A stretch of DNA of 64,000 nt from Bradyrhizobium sp. NDS-1 (GCF_032918005.1 NZ_CP136628.1:1101501-1165500), one strand, 5' to 3'; counted from the stretch's first letter, positions 51,565-61,891 are shown. The notes: a model not told the origin generated them from the sequence alone. Program-made: numbers and translations.

Positions 51565-53292
51565 CTACGAGGCTTTGCCGAGGACGTGGATCTCGCCGTC
51601 CTCCACCAACGCCACCTTGCGGGTATGGAAAGCGTCCAGCGTCGAGCGGTGGCCGATCGAGACGATGGTGGCCTGTGGCAGCTTCTCCGTCAGCAGCCGA
51701 TAGAGCCGATCCTCGGACGGCTCGTCCAGCGAAGCCGTCGCCTCGTCCAGGAAGAGATAGTCGGGCACGTGCAGCAGCGCGCGGGCAAGACCAAGGCGTT
51801 GCTGTTCGCCGAGCGACAATGTCCTGTTCCAGTGACCGTCCTCGTCGAGCCGGTCTGCCAGCCGCTTCATGCCGACCGCGACCAGGGCGTCGCGGATCTG
51901 CTCGGGCGGGAAGGTGCCGTGCTCGGCAGGGTAGATCACGGCGTCGCCCAGCGGGCCGATCGGGAAATACGGCCGCTGCGGCAGCATCATCAGCCTGGAC
52001 TTCTCGGGAACGGTGATCGTGCCGGTGCCGAACGGCCAGACCCCGGCGATGGCGCGGAATAGTGTGGACTTGCCGGAGCCCGACGCGCCGGTGACCAGCA
52101 CCCGCTCCGACGGCTGGATCGTGAAGCCGGCGGCTGCGACCAGAGGGGTCCCGTTCGGTAGCTTGACGAGGAGCCGCTCGAGCGCGATGGCCGTGCCCTT
52201 CGAGGGCGCGACCTCGATGGTCGGCTCCTGGGTCGCGCCGCGGGCGGCTGAGCTGACCGACATCTCGAAGCCGTCGAGGCGGGCGATCACCGCGCGCCAC
52301 TCGGCGAGCGAACGATAGGCGGTGACGAAGAAGGACAGCGCATCCTGAACGCTTCCGAACGCCGAGCCGGTCTGCATCATGTCGCCGAGCTGGATGCGCT
52401 TGGCGAAGTAGGCAGGCGCGACCACCACATAGGGAAAGAGCGTTGCGGCCTGACCGTAGCTTGCCGTGAACGCGGTCAGGCGCTTGGTCCGGCTCATGAT
52501 CTCGTACCAATTGCCGATGACGAAGCCGAAGCGCCGCAGCAGCCGCCCTCGCTCCGCGCTCTCGCCCTTCAATAGCGCGATCTGCTCGGAATTCTCGCGC
52601 ACGCGGATGAGGTTGAAGCGGAAATCCGCCTCGAAGCGCTGCTGCTCGAAATTCAGGTTGACGAGCGGGGCGCCGATCCAGTGCGTCAGGGCGGTGCCCG
52701 CGATCGCGTAGGCCACCGCGCACCAGACCAGAAAACCGGGGACGATGATGTCGGTGCCGTAAATGTACAAGGGCGCCTTGTAGGACAGGCCCCAGAGGAT
52801 GACGATGAACGAGGCCAGCGTCACGATCGAGGACAGAAGGCCGAGGCCGATGCTCAGCGTCTGTTCGACGAAGGTCTTGACGTCCTCGGTGATACGCTGG
52901 TCCGGATTGTCGGCGGCGTCGCCCTTGAGCTGCATGCGGTAATGCGTGGCGCCGTCGAGCCATTCGCCGAGATAGTGTTGCGTCAGCCATTGCCGCCAGC
53001 GGATCTGGAGCCATTGGTTCAGGTAGAGCTTGTAGACGGCCAGCGCGACGAAGGTGAAGGCGAGGCCAAGAAAGATCCAGACCTCCTTGACGAACTCGGG
53101 CAGATCGTAAGCCTGCAGCGCGCTGTAGAAGCGGTTCTGCCACTGATTGAGGAGCACATTGATCGCGACCAGCACCAGCTCCATGGCGACGACGACGGCG
53201 AGCAAGCCGCGGCCGGCCCATTTGTCCTCCGACCAGAAATAGGGAGCGGCGATTCGCCAGACGATCGCGAGCGTGGCGCTGATGTTCTTCAC
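51565..53292 (-). CDS. ABC transporter ATP-binding/permease, SbmA/BacA-like (ABC_membrane_2)
   Basis: A 575-residue half transporter. The N-terminal membrane domain has about six helices (GLLAVVVAMELVLVAINVLL, FLGLAFTFVALAVYKLYL, SSIVTLASFIVILWGLSY) with the family sequence WLTQHYLGEWLDGATHYRMQ and NPDQRITEDV. The ATPase domain has Walker A GASGSGKST, signature LSLGEQQRLGLARAL and Walker B YLFLDEATASLDE. Relatives import peptides or long-chain compounds, and BacA of rhizobia is needed for symbiosis; this one, unlike BacA, keeps its own ATPase. Start is GTG 53292 with AGGAG ten bases upstream; ATG 53337 is less likely. Confidence 0.9.
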   Translation of the reverse strand: MKNISATLAIVWRIAAPYFWSEDKWAGRGLLAVVVAMELVLVAINVLLNQWQNRFYSALQAYDLPEFVKEVWIFLGLAFTFVALAVYKLYLNQWLQIRWRQWLTQHYLGEWLDGATHYRMQLKGDAADNPDQRITEDVKTFVEQTLSIGLGLLSSIVTLASFIVILWGLSYKAPLYIYGTDIIVPGFLVWCAVAYAIAGTALTHWIGAPLVNLNFEQQRFEADFRFNLIRVRENSEQIALLKGESAERGRLLRRFGFVIGNWYEIMSRTKRLTAFTASYGQAATLFPYVVVAPAYFAKRIQLGDMMQTGSAFGSVQDALSFFVTAYRSLAEWRAVIARLDGFEMSVSSAARGATQEPTIEVAPSKGTAIALERLLVKLPNGTPLVAAAGFTIQPSERVLVTGASGSGKSTLFRAIAGVWPFGTGTITVPEKSRLMMLPQRPYFPIGPLGDAVIYPAEHGTFPPEQIRDALVAVGMKRLADRLDEDGHWNRTLSLGEQQRLGLARALLHVPDYLFLDEATASLDEPSEDRLYRLLTEKLPQATIVSIGHRSTLDAFHTRKVALVEDGEIHVLGKAS

Positions 53293-53603
53293 AGAGCAGG
53301 GTCTCCTAGGGGGATGTGCACAACCACCCGGAGCCAAGGACTTGAGGCCATGGCGGAAATGGGCGCGCTCAGACTAAAGTCGCAAGTTTCTGCAATTTGC
53401 GTTGCCTTGCCGCAGCTTGCAACCCTAGCACGGGGCTCCGCGGCGCGGGGTGGGCTGCTCCGCGATTTCGCGAGCTTGTGAGTGGACGGGAACCGCTGCA
53501 TTCGCGAGGAATTCATATCCATCCTGGGGTTATCGCTTCGAGCATCAAGCAGGTTCGGCCGTCCACGCGGGCCGACCGCCATAACATGCGTGGGGAGAAG
53601 ACT
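53293..53603. other. Divergent intergenic region, ABC transporter to lactate permease
   Basis: No gene is seen in these 311 bases. A small inverted repeat CGCG-ATTT-CGCG lies at 53461-53472. Promoters for both genes are expected but no convincing consensus was found. Confidence 0.45.
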
Positions 53604-55268
53604 ATGTGGAATCAAATCTATGATCCGTTGCACAGCCCGGTGTTGTCGACGATTGCGGCGGCGGTGCCGGTCGTCACGCTGCTGATCCTGATCGCGAGCG
53701 GACGCGTCCAGGCCCATATCGCCGCGGTCATCGCCGTGATCGTGACCAACCTGATCACCATCTTCGTCTTCACCATGCCGGCGAACATGTCGATCCGCGC
53801 TTCGGTGCTTGGCATCGTGACCGGCTTCTTCCCCATCGGCTGGATCGTGCTCAACGTCATTTTCCTCTACCAGGTAACGGTGAGAACCGGCCGCTTTGAA
53901 TTGCTCAAGCGGGCGGTCGGCGGCGTCACCGAGGACCGGCGGCTGCAATTGCTGCTCATCGCGTTCTCGTTCGGCGCGTTCTTCGAGGGTGCTTCCGGCT
54001 TCGGCACGCCGGTCGCGATCACCGGCGCCGTGCTGATCGGCCTCGGCTTCTCGCCGCTCGCGGCATCCGGCCTGTCGCTGATCGCCAACACCGCACCGGT
54101 TGCCTATGGCGCGCTGGGCACTCCGATCCAGGGACTATCCTCGGTCACGGGGCTCGATCCCTACATTCTCGGCGCCATGGTCGGCCGGCAATTGCCGCTC
54201 TTCTCACTGATCGTGCCGTTCTGGGTGGTATGGGCATTCGCGGGCTGGAAGGGCATGAAGGATGTCTGGCCGGCGATCCTCGTCACGGGCCTGTCGTTCG
54301 CGATCCCGCAATTCGTGATCTCCAACTTCATCAATCCCTGGATCGTCGACATCGGTGCGTCGCTGATCTCGATGGGGGCGCTGATCCTGTTCCTGAAGGT
54401 CTGGCAGCCCAGGCAGCTCTGGCTGTCGCCTGCGTTGCGCGGCAACGATGAATCGGCCGCCACCATGACGGCGGCAAAGCCGCTCGACAAGACGCCGCTG
54501 ACGCAGAGCGAGCTGTTCAGCGCGCTGCTGCCGTGGATCATCGTCTGCATCGTGATGCTGATCTGGGGCAACGGCGCCTTCAAAGGGTGGGCGAATTCGA
54601 TCTTCGTCTGGAACTATCCGATTCCCGAGCTGCATCAGATGATCAACAAGATGCCGCCGGTCGCGCCAGGGCCGACCAAGGAGAGCGCGGTGTTCGCTTT
54701 CACTTACCTGTCCTTCACCGGCACGGGCATGCTGATCGCGGCGATCATCTCCGGCTTCCTGATGGGCGTCGGTCCCGGCAAGCTCGCGATCGAGTATGGC
54801 CGCACCATCCGGCTGTGCGCGATCTCGCTGATCACGATCTCGGCGATGCTCGCGATCGGCACGCTGACGCGGCTGTCCGGCGTCGACGCGACGCTTGGCC
54901 TCGCCTTCGCGGCCACCGGCGTGCTCTATCCCTTCTTCGGCACGCTGCTGGGCTGGCTCGGCGTGGCGCTGACGGGATCGGATACGTCGTCCAATATCCT
55001 GTTCGGCAACCTGCAGAAGATCACCGCCGAGCAGCTCGGCCTGTCGCCGATCCTGATGGCCGCGGCGAACTCGTCCGGCGGCGTCATGGGCAAGATGATC
55101 GATGCGCAGTCGATCGTGGTCGCTTCCACGGCCACCAACTGGTACGGCCATGAAGGCACGATTCTTCGCTTCGTGTTCTGGCACTCGATCGTGCTGGCCT
55201 GTCTCGTCGGCCTGTTCGTGACGTTGCAGGCCTATGTATGGCCGTTCACGGCGATGGTGCTGAAGTAG
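53604..55268 (+). CDS. lldP: L-lactate permease (LctP/GlcA family)
   Basis: A 554-residue inner-membrane transporter with about 12-14 helices, the standard length of the LctP family. Marks include GFFPIGWIVLNVIFLYQVTV, GAFFEGASGFGTPVAITGAV, ANTAPVAYGALGTPIQGL, GSDTSSNILFGNLQ and ANSSGGVMGKMIDAQSIVVA. Members import L-lactate, D-lactate or glycolate with protons. With glcDEF 4 kb upstream on the same strand, glycolate or lactate uptake for that oxidase is a reasonable guess, although the two are separate transcription units. GGGGAGAAG precedes the ATG at 53604. Confidence 0.93.
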   Translation: MWNQIYDPLHSPVLSTIAAAVPVVTLLILIASGRVQAHIAAVIAVIVTNLITIFVFTMPANMSIRASVLGIVTGFFPIGWIVLNVIFLYQVTVRTGRFELLKRAVGGVTEDRRLQLLLIAFSFGAFFEGASGFGTPVAITGAVLIGLGFSPLAASGLSLIANTAPVAYGALGTPIQGLSSVTGLDPYILGAMVGRQLPLFSLIVPFWVVWAFAGWKGMKDVWPAILVTGLSFAIPQFVISNFINPWIVDIGASLISMGALILFLKVWQPRQLWLSPALRGNDESAATMTAAKPLDKTPLTQSELFSALLPWIIVCIVMLIWGNGAFKGWANSIFVWNYPIPELHQMINKMPPVAPGPTKESAVFAFTYLSFTGTGMLIAAIISGFLMGVGPGKLAIEYGRTIRLCAISLITISAMLAIGTLTRLSGVDATLGLAFAATGVLYPFFGTLLGWLGVALTGSDTSSNILFGNLQKITAEQLGLSPILMAAANSSGGVMGKMIDAQSIVVASTATNWYGHEGTILRFVFWHSIVLACLVGLFVTLQAYVWPFTAMVLK

Positions 55269-55292
55269 CAGGTCGCGCCAGGCTTCGACGCA

Positions 55293-55327
55293 AATCCCCG
55301 CGAGGCTCGCCTCCGCGGGGATTTTTG
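55293..55327 (+). terminator. Rho-independent terminator of the lactate permease gene
   Basis: AAATCCCCGCG (55293-55303) pairs with CGCGGGGATTT (55315-55325), 11 bp, with an inner GAGG/CCTC extension and TTTTT after it. Confidence 0.88.
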
Positions 55328-55411
55328 CATCTACGGCTGCAGCGGGAGAACTTCTCAAGGACGCCGCCGTCTTATAGAAGGTGCGGCAAATCAGGTCGGA
55401 CGAGAGGTCTC

Positions 55412-55810
55412 ATGGTTTTGCTCAAGCGATTGGTGTGTGCGGCAGTTGCAGTGCTCGCGATGTCCACGCTCGCGGGAGCGCAGGAGGGGTTCCCCTTCGG
55501 CACGGAGATGACGCTGGAAGCGCTGCCGCAAGCAGGCTCGAAGCGGATTCCGAACATCGAGATCGGCGACCATGGCGAAGTCGTGCTGGAGCTCTGGTGC
55601 AAGGGCGGCAAGGGCCAGTTCTCGGTCGCCGGCAACACCGTGATCTTCGTCCCCGGTCAGATCCAGGACCGTTCCTGCCCGCCGGCAAGGGCGCAGGCCG
55701 ACGACGAGCTCGTCGCTGCGCTCTCCAGTGTCGAGACCTGGAAGCGCCAGGGCGACGTGCTGACGCTGATCGGCCCGAAGTCGCTGCGCTTTCGCACGAC
55801 GGGGAATTAG
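55412..55810 (+). CDS. Exported META-domain-like protein, 132 residues
   Basis: It has a signal peptide (LVCAAVAVLAMSTLAGAQ) and a mature domain reading FGTEMTLEALPQAGSKRIPN, VVLELWCKGGKGQFSVAGNT, QDRSCPPARAQADDELVAAL and WKRQGDVLTLIGPKSLRFR, which fits the META/HslJ fold of small periplasmic or lipid-anchored proteins. Two cysteines could form a disulfide. Function in this group is poorly known; HslJ is tied to novobiocin and heat responses in E. coli. Start ATG 55412 gives the leader; GAGAGG lies upstream. Confidence 0.78.
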   Translation: MVLLKRLVCAAVAVLAMSTLAGAQEGFPFGTEMTLEALPQAGSKRIPNIEIGDHGEVVLELWCKGGKGQFSVAGNTVIFVPGQIQDRSCPPARAQADDELVAALSSVETWKRQGDVLTLIGPKSLRFRTTGN

Positions 55811-55816
55811 ACCTCT

Positions 55817-55857
55817 CGTGTCCCGGACAAGGCGCATCGCGCTGCGTCCGGGGCACG
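55817..55857. repeat. Inverted repeat in a convergent gap
   Basis: CGTGTCCCGGAC (55817-55828) pairs with GTCCGGGGCACG (55846-55857) with one G-T or A-C mismatch. It fills most of the 60-base gap between two convergent genes and probably serves as a bidirectional terminator; the core also resembles short REP-like units common in this genus. Confidence 0.6.
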
Positions 55858-55870
55858 ATTGATCAGCGGG

Positions 55871-57082
55871 TCACTTCCACACCGACTTGTCGGCATCCCA
55901 GCGCTGCCCCCTGAGCTCCCTGGTGAGCGCTTCGAACGAACCGTTGTCGTCGGGCTGCTCGCCTTCCTCGTCGATCGAGGCGTCGTCGGAGAGATTGAGC
56001 TTGGCGCCGCTGCTCTCGTCGGCGGTGGTCGTCGCGGGGCTGCCGATCCAGAGCATGAGCTTGTCGGTCGTGCCCGGCTTGTCGGGCGAGACGAGCCCCG
56101 CGACCTCGATCGTGTCGGTCAGCTCGAGCGCCGGAAAATCCTGGTTCGGCCGCTTGAAGACCAGCTTCAGCTTGCCCGTGGCGGGATTGAAGTTCTGCGA
56201 GACCGGCTTTGCCGCGAGCGTTCGGCTCAAGACGTTCGAGACCGCGGCTGCGAGCTTGTTGCGGTTGATCTTGTCGCCCTCGCGCCAGTCGGCCGCGGGA
56301 AAGCGGATGGTGCGGTCCATCTCGGTCATGCCGGCGGTCCAGCCCGCGGCGGTGACGCCCGGCATCGCCTTGAATTTCGCCAGCAGCGCGCTGGCGCGCT
56401 CGGGATCGACCGACATGTTGATGGTCTGCTCGCCTGCGCGCAGCGCGTCGCAGCCGACACTGAGGCTCGCCAGCGTGACCTCGATCTCCTGGCCCTTCAG
56501 GCTCTTCAGGAAGTCGGTCGCCGCATCGAGCTTGACCTTGACCGCGATCGCCTCCGGCGAGACGTCGGTGAAATCCTTCGGCTGCGGCGTGATGCCGTCG
56601 TCGGAGGTCTGGTTGTCCTGAAATTCCTTTTCGCTGAGGTCGGAATTATCGGGCGAGGTCACCTCGGTCACCACCTGGCCGATGCTGATCTGGCCGCGGA
56701 ACTCGACGCTGTCCCCGCTCTGCTTTCGCAGCAGCTTGACGCTGACCGGAGCCTTCTCGCCGGTGCTCTGCGTGGTGCCGGTCAGCGTCTGGCCCGCGAC
56801 CTGGAGATTGACGACGAAGCGGTCCTTGCGGTCGGAGTTCTTCGCGACGGGATAGCAGACGTCCAGCACCGCCGCCGTGACCGTCTTGCCCTGGCGCGTT
56901 TCCTTGAGGATCACGTCGGCATTGCCGTCCATCAGCCCGTCGATCGAGGTGAAATAGCGCGTCTCCACGCCACCGGGCGCCGCAGCCTTGGGCGACAGCT
57001 TCATCTGGGCGGATGCGGGTTGGGGCGCCACCGCAAGCAGCGCCGCCAAAACGACTGTCGGACAAACCAGAAGCGCGCGCAT
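55871..57082 (-). CDS. Exported hypothetical protein, 403 residues
   Basis: I do not recognise a family. A signal peptide is clear (VVLAALLAVAPQPASAQM). The mature part is beta-rich and acidic, with GGVETRYFTSIDGLMDGNAD, TVTAAVLDVCYPVAKNSDRK, two lone cysteines (in LDVCYP and VGCDAL) that could pair, and GKLKLVFKRPNQDFPALEL. The C-terminus is very acidic then basic (DEEGEQPDDNGS ... DADKSVWK). It is presumably periplasmic. It follows the serine protease gene on the same strand but is separated by a terminator, so it has its own promoter. Confidence 0.78.
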   Translation of the reverse strand: MRALLVCPTVVLAALLAVAPQPASAQMKLSPKAAAPGGVETRYFTSIDGLMDGNADVILKETRQGKTVTAAVLDVCYPVAKNSDRKDRFVVNLQVAGQTLTGTTQSTGEKAPVSVKLLRKQSGDSVEFRGQISIGQVVTEVTSPDNSDLSEKEFQDNQTSDDGITPQPKDFTDVSPEAIAVKVKLDAATDFLKSLKGQEIEVTLASLSVGCDALRAGEQTINMSVDPERASALLAKFKAMPGVTAAGWTAGMTEMDRTIRFPAADWREGDKINRNKLAAAVSNVLSRTLAAKPVSQNFNPATGKLKLVFKRPNQDFPALELTDTIEVAGLVSPDKPGTTDKLMLWIGSPATTTADESSGAKLNLSDDASIDEEGEQPDDNGSFEALTRELRGQRWDADKSVWK

Positions 57083-57170
57083 CGCGGAAATCCCTGATCA
57101 AGAATCGGCGCGCCACCGTAGTGGGTTTTCGCCGTCGGTTGAATCGGAAAGCGAAAGAGCAGGATGGGCA

Positions 57171-57197
57171 AAAAGAAGGCCGCCCAGAGGCGGCCTT
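57171..57197 (-). terminator. Rho-independent terminator of the serine protease unit
   Basis: AAGGCCGCC-CAGA-GGCGGCCTT is a perfect 9-bp hairpin (57176-57197). Read on the minus strand it is followed by CTTTTTG, so it ends transcription coming from the protease gene. Confidence 0.88.
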
Positions 57198-57242
57198 CGC
57201 ACAAAGCTACCCGCCTGGATTTCGAGCCGCCTCCTTGTGCCA

Positions 57243-58346
57243 TTAAGGTATCGATAGGAGATTGGGATATTCGGCCGTCGCCCAATCCACGATATGTGCG
57301 GCATAGCTTGCATAAGACGTAGGGCCGTAACCACCTATTAGCATTCCGAACCACTCGTCTGGTAGTCCTGGGCGAAGAACCGCCGCTCCAGAATCGCCGG
57401 GGCGACTCAGTGAGGTTTGAAAATAGACTGGCTCGCGGAACCCAAGCTCAAAAATATCGCCGCAACAATACATTGTGCCGGTCTTAAATAGATCAATCTG
57501 CTTCCAGATTGTTGCTGAAATCACTTGAGCTTGCTTGGGGCCGCCCCTTCCTCTGATCTCGACCAGATCTCCCTGACTAATTGCAGCAACCGGATGTACT
57601 GTCCTGGGTGATCCTGCTTCAATTGAAACGTGCGGATCAATTTTGATCAATGCCGCATCAACACCGTTTGCGGTGGGGTCTGCATATCTATTGCACGGCC
57701 CTCTTCCCGTGGGAACGATCAAGGAATCAACCTTACCTAGTTTGATTGCTTTTCGTCGTTCAGGACTAGTAATGGACACGCCCTTTCTATGTCCAACGTG
57801 GCCGCACGTTAGGGCGTATGTTCTCTCTCCAGCCGTGTCACGAAAAAATCCACATATTGTACCGTAGCCCTTGGTCGCGCCCACCTTGATTGAATCTCCG
57901 CACATGTAGTGCGGTTGGATTGGCCCTGCGGCGCGGTACTTGATACGATAACCTTCGTATTGTGTCGGGCCCTCGGAAAAGAGTGGATGTTTCGGATCGG
58001 CTACATCGACGAGTATATTGATTGATTTCCGCTTTTCTCCGTTGTTTCGTTCGTACCACTGGCCCAGTGAATATCGTCGATGTTCAAAGATCGCTTTGCG
58101 ATCCCCGTTCCAAATTTCTTGGATAGCCAGTGACACGAGTGTGCTCACCGGCCTGCCTTGGTACCAGTTCGTTATCGGTTCATATGAGGATTCTCGGGCA
58201 CCCTCGAACGCGGCTCTCATAAAGTCATCGTCGAAACGTAGTTGAATCCCGTTTGCACCTCGCTCGATCAATGAAAGAGGGTCTTCGCGAAAAAACGAGG
58301 TTAGTTCGCCTGAAAAGGCCAGCGCCCGGAGAAAATCGAGTGACAT
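57243..58346 (-). CDS. Trypsin-like serine protease with unknown N-terminal domain
   Basis: A 367-residue protein. The C-terminal half is a chymotrypsin-fold protease: the histidine is in YALTCGHVGHRKG (about residue 180), the aspartate in NGVDAALIKIDPHV (about 230) and the serine in SRPGDSGAAVLRPG (about 317). The first 140 residues (LRALAFSGELTSFFREDPLS, NGIQLRFDDDFMRAAFEGAR, SLAIQEIWNGDRKAIFEHRR) match nothing I know. There is no signal peptide, so it should be cytosolic. It lies ten bases downstream of a small membrane protein gene in a two-gene unit. Hand counts of two 60-base lines give 42% and 50% GC, against about 75% for a line of groEL beside it, so it was probably acquired. Confidence 0.82.
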   Translation of the reverse strand: MSLDFLRALAFSGELTSFFREDPLSLIERGANGIQLRFDDDFMRAAFEGARESSYEPITNWYQGRPVSTLVSLAIQEIWNGDRKAIFEHRRYSLGQWYERNNGEKRKSINILVDVADPKHPLFSEGPTQYEGYRIKYRAAGPIQPHYMCGDSIKVGATKGYGTICGFFRDTAGERTYALTCGHVGHRKGVSITSPERRKAIKLGKVDSLIVPTGRGPCNRYADPTANGVDAALIKIDPHVSIEAGSPRTVHPVAAISQGDLVEIRGRGGPKQAQVISATIWKQIDLFKTGTMYCCGDIFELGFREPVYFQTSLSRPGDSGAAVLRPGLPDEWFGMLIGGYGPTSYASYAAHIVDWATAEYPNLLSIP

Positions 58347-58356
58347 TGAGAATCCG

Positions 58357-58725
58357 CTACTGAGCTACTGTTTTTACTGCCGCTTGAAATACCGACTGCC
58401 AGCCGAGGCCGGATACGAATAGCGCGCACAGCTGTACTGAGATTGGCCGGCTTGGGTCAAAGGCGTTTCTATAGACGGCGGGAAGCAAGACAATTGCGAT
58501 CAGTAAGGCAAATATTGATCGTGCGCCGAGCGTTTGAAATGAAACGTTAAATGCTCCTGATGCGATGTAATTTCGGAGGAGTGGATCGACTAGAACACCG
58601 AGCGTAAGCGCGAAATACTGTGGCAATACTGGAGCATGGCCAGAGCCATCATCACTAAAGCCCGTTGGCCCCCGGGCACGTTTTTCGGATTGCAAATCAA
58701 AATAAGCGATTATGTTGTTTAGCAT
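58357..58725 (-). CDS. Small membrane protein paired with the serine protease
   Basis: A 122-residue protein from ATG 58725 (MLNNIIAYFDLQSEKRARG), chosen because GGAGGG lies about nine bases upstream; an ATG at 58752 is also in frame. Three hydrophobic stretches are visible: VLPQYFALTLGVLVDPLLR, ARSIFALLIAIVLLPAVY and ISVQLCALFVSGLGWQSVF. No family is recognised. It shares low GC with the downstream protease and is separated from it by ten bases, so the two are one transcription unit. A membrane partner for a cytosolic protease would suit a sensor-effector arrangement, but this is speculation. Confidence 0.72.
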   Translation of the reverse strand: MLNNIIAYFDLQSEKRARGPTGFSDDGSGHAPVLPQYFALTLGVLVDPLLRNYIASGAFNVSFQTLGARSIFALLIAIVLLPAVYRNAFDPSRPISVQLCALFVSGLGWQSVFQAAVKTVAQ

Positions 58726-58784
58726 GCGCCCGCCCCTCCCGTTCGCAATCATAAGTTGCTGAAACTAAAAAGCAACTGCTCATG

Positions 58785-58813
58785 AAAAGGGGCGCGGCTC
58801 AGCCGCGCCCCTT
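58785..58813 (-). terminator. Rho-independent terminator of groESL
   Basis: AAGGGGCGCGGC-TCA-GCCGCGCCCCTT is a perfect 12-bp stem (58787-58813). On the minus strand it is followed by TTTT, so it ends the groESL transcript 30 bases after the groEL stop. Confidence 0.9.
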
Positions 58814-58843
58814 CGAGCTTCCTCAATCGCCTAGCGGTATGGC

Positions 58844-60577
<1,734 letters not shown>

Positions 60578-60591
60578 TCAGGCGGATGGCC

Positions 60592-60888
60592 TTAGGCCAG
60601 AACGCCCATGATGTCCGACTCCTTCATGATCAGGAGGTCTTCGTTGTCGATCTTGACCTCGGTGCCCGACCACTTGCCGAACAGCACGCGGTCGCCGACC
60701 TTGAGGTCGATCGGGGTCAGCTTGCCGGCTTCGTCCCGGCCGCCGGGGCCGACGGCGACGACCTCGCCCTGGGACGGCTTTTCCTTGGCGGTGTCCGGAA
60801 TGATGATGCCGCCCTTGGTCTTTTCCTCGGCGTCGATACGTTTGACCACGACACGGTCATGCAGCGGACGAAATTTGGATTTAGCCAT
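60592..60888 (-). CDS. groES: Co-chaperonin GroES
   Basis: The 98-residue 10-kDa lid of the chaperonin. It reads [20 protein letters not shown], then the mobile loop [38 protein letters not shown], and ends [18 protein letters not shown]. Length and sequence are standard. It is first in the groESL operon, with CIRCE and a promoter-like sequence upstream. Confidence 0.98.
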   Translation of the reverse strand: MAKSKFRPLHDRVVVKRIDAEEKTKGGIIIPDTAKEKPSQGEVVAVGPGGRDEAGKLTPIDLKVGDRVLFGKWSGTEVKIDNEDLLIMKESDIMGVLA

Positions 60889-60981
60889 GACGTTTCCCTT
60901 TGGAGGCTCGCTTCGGAAGTAGTGGAAGTGGGTGGGGCGGCGCTTCCGTCCATCCCCTATCCCGAGAATCGAACGGCGCGC

Positions 60982-61008
60982 TTAGCAATCGGGCTTTCCG
61001 AGTGCTAA
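60982..61008. promoter_or_regulatory. CIRCE element (HrcA operator) of groESL
   Basis: TTAGCAATC-N9-GAGTGCTAA matches the consensus TTAGCACTC-N9-GAGTGCTAA at 17 of 18 arm positions. It lies 94 bases upstream of groES. HrcA bound here represses groESL until heat or unfolded protein releases it. Confidence 0.95.
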
Positions 61009-61019
61009 TAGTGGGCTCG

Positions 61020-61048
61020 GAAATATGGCTTGGCCGCGATCCTGTCAA
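61020..61048 (-). promoter_or_regulatory. Promoter of groESL
   Basis: On the minus strand TTGACA (complement of 61043-61048), a 17-base spacer, then TATTTC (complement of 61020-61025). The CTTGAC start and CCATAT just before the -10 would also suit an alphaproteobacterial RpoH promoter. CIRCE lies immediately downstream, over the expected transcript start. Confidence 0.7.
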
Positions 61049-61204
61049 GCAAAGGTGGTTAAGCGATTGGTGAGGCGGATATAGGATGGTGGCATTGGAA
61101 ACGTGTTCGGGGCGCCGGCGTGTCAAAGGACGTCATTGCTCCGGCAGCGGTTTTGCGCTTGGCTGCGGGAGGGGTGCGGCCATGGTTTTGTTCGGGGGAA
61201 TGCC

Positions 61205-61726
61205 ATGATCAGTTCGGCTCACGCGCGCACGGTTGCCAATCTGGCGGCCGCCTCTTGTCTGGCGCTGCTGCTGGGCGCTTGCGGCGGCGGCTTCAGCCTG
61301 CCATCTCTCACGTCGTCCGCGCCGCCGCCCGAAGCCGAGCCGGGAGTAGCCCCGGAAATGCCCGCGACCATTCGCGCCGACGAGATCGTGGGCCGCTGGG
61401 GCCTGGCCTCGTTCCAGAACCCGGCCGACCGCGCCCGCACCGAGGCTGCCGCCCGGGCCCAGTGCAAGAATCCCTATGTGATCACCGCCGGCTCCTCCGG
61501 CGGCGTGATCATGCATCTGGCCGATCAGGCAACGCCCCAGGAGCTGCGGCTGAAGGGGTCACCGAGCGGCAAGAACTACATCGGACCGGCGGGCCCGACC
61601 CCCGGCGACCAGGACCGCGAGATCATCTCCTTCGACGGCCGGGTCCTGATCACCCGCTTCATCGACAAGGACGCCGCCACCCGCTACGGCAACATGGTCT
61701 ACGTCCGCTGCGCGCCGAGGGCGTAG
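61205..61726 (+). CDS. Lipoprotein with an AprI/Inh-like domain
   Basis: A 173-residue lipoprotein: the lipobox LLLGAC places the lipidated cysteine at residue 26. A proline-rich spacer follows, then a domain beginning IVGRWGLASFQNPADRARTE with an internal CKNPYVITAGSSGG and RVLITRFIDKDAATRYGNMV, which I read as related to the AprI/Inh beta-barrel. It would be anchored in the inner or outer membrane. GGGGGAA precedes the ATG at 61205. Function unknown; protease inhibition is known only for distant relatives. Confidence 0.8.
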   Translation: MISSAHARTVANLAAASCLALLLGACGGGFSLPSLTSSAPPPEAEPGVAPEMPATIRADEIVGRWGLASFQNPADRARTEAAARAQCKNPYVITAGSSGGVIMHLADQATPQELRLKGSPSGKNYIGPAGPTPGDQDREIISFDGRVLITRFIDKDAATRYGNMVYVRCAPRA

Positions 61727-61747
61727 CGAGGTTCCGGCCTAACCGTT

Positions 61748-61833
61748 CGTCATTGCGAGCGTAGCGAAGCAATCCAGACTGCTTCCGCGGAGGCAGCCTG
61801 GATTGCTTCGTCGCTTCGCTCCTCGCAATGACG
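61748..61833. repeat. Palindromic dispersed repeat, copy 3
   Basis: The 86-base element has outer arms CGTCATTGCGAG and CTCGCAATGACG and inner arms GAAGCAATCCAG and CTGGATTGCTTC. It lies 21 bases after the lipoprotein stop in a convergent gap, like the other two copies. Confidence 0.85.
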
Positions 61834-61841
61834 GCAAACAA

Positions 61842-61869
61842 AAAACGCCGGCCTCTCGGCCGGCGTTTT
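61842..61869. terminator. Bidirectional terminator between lipoprotein and cheZ-like genes
   Basis: AAAACGCCGGCC-TCTC-GGCCGGCGTTTT is a perfect 12-bp stem with A-run and T-run on either side, so it should work on both strands. Confidence 0.92.
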
Positions 61870-61891
61870 GTTTTCCGTCTGTCGCGTCCGC

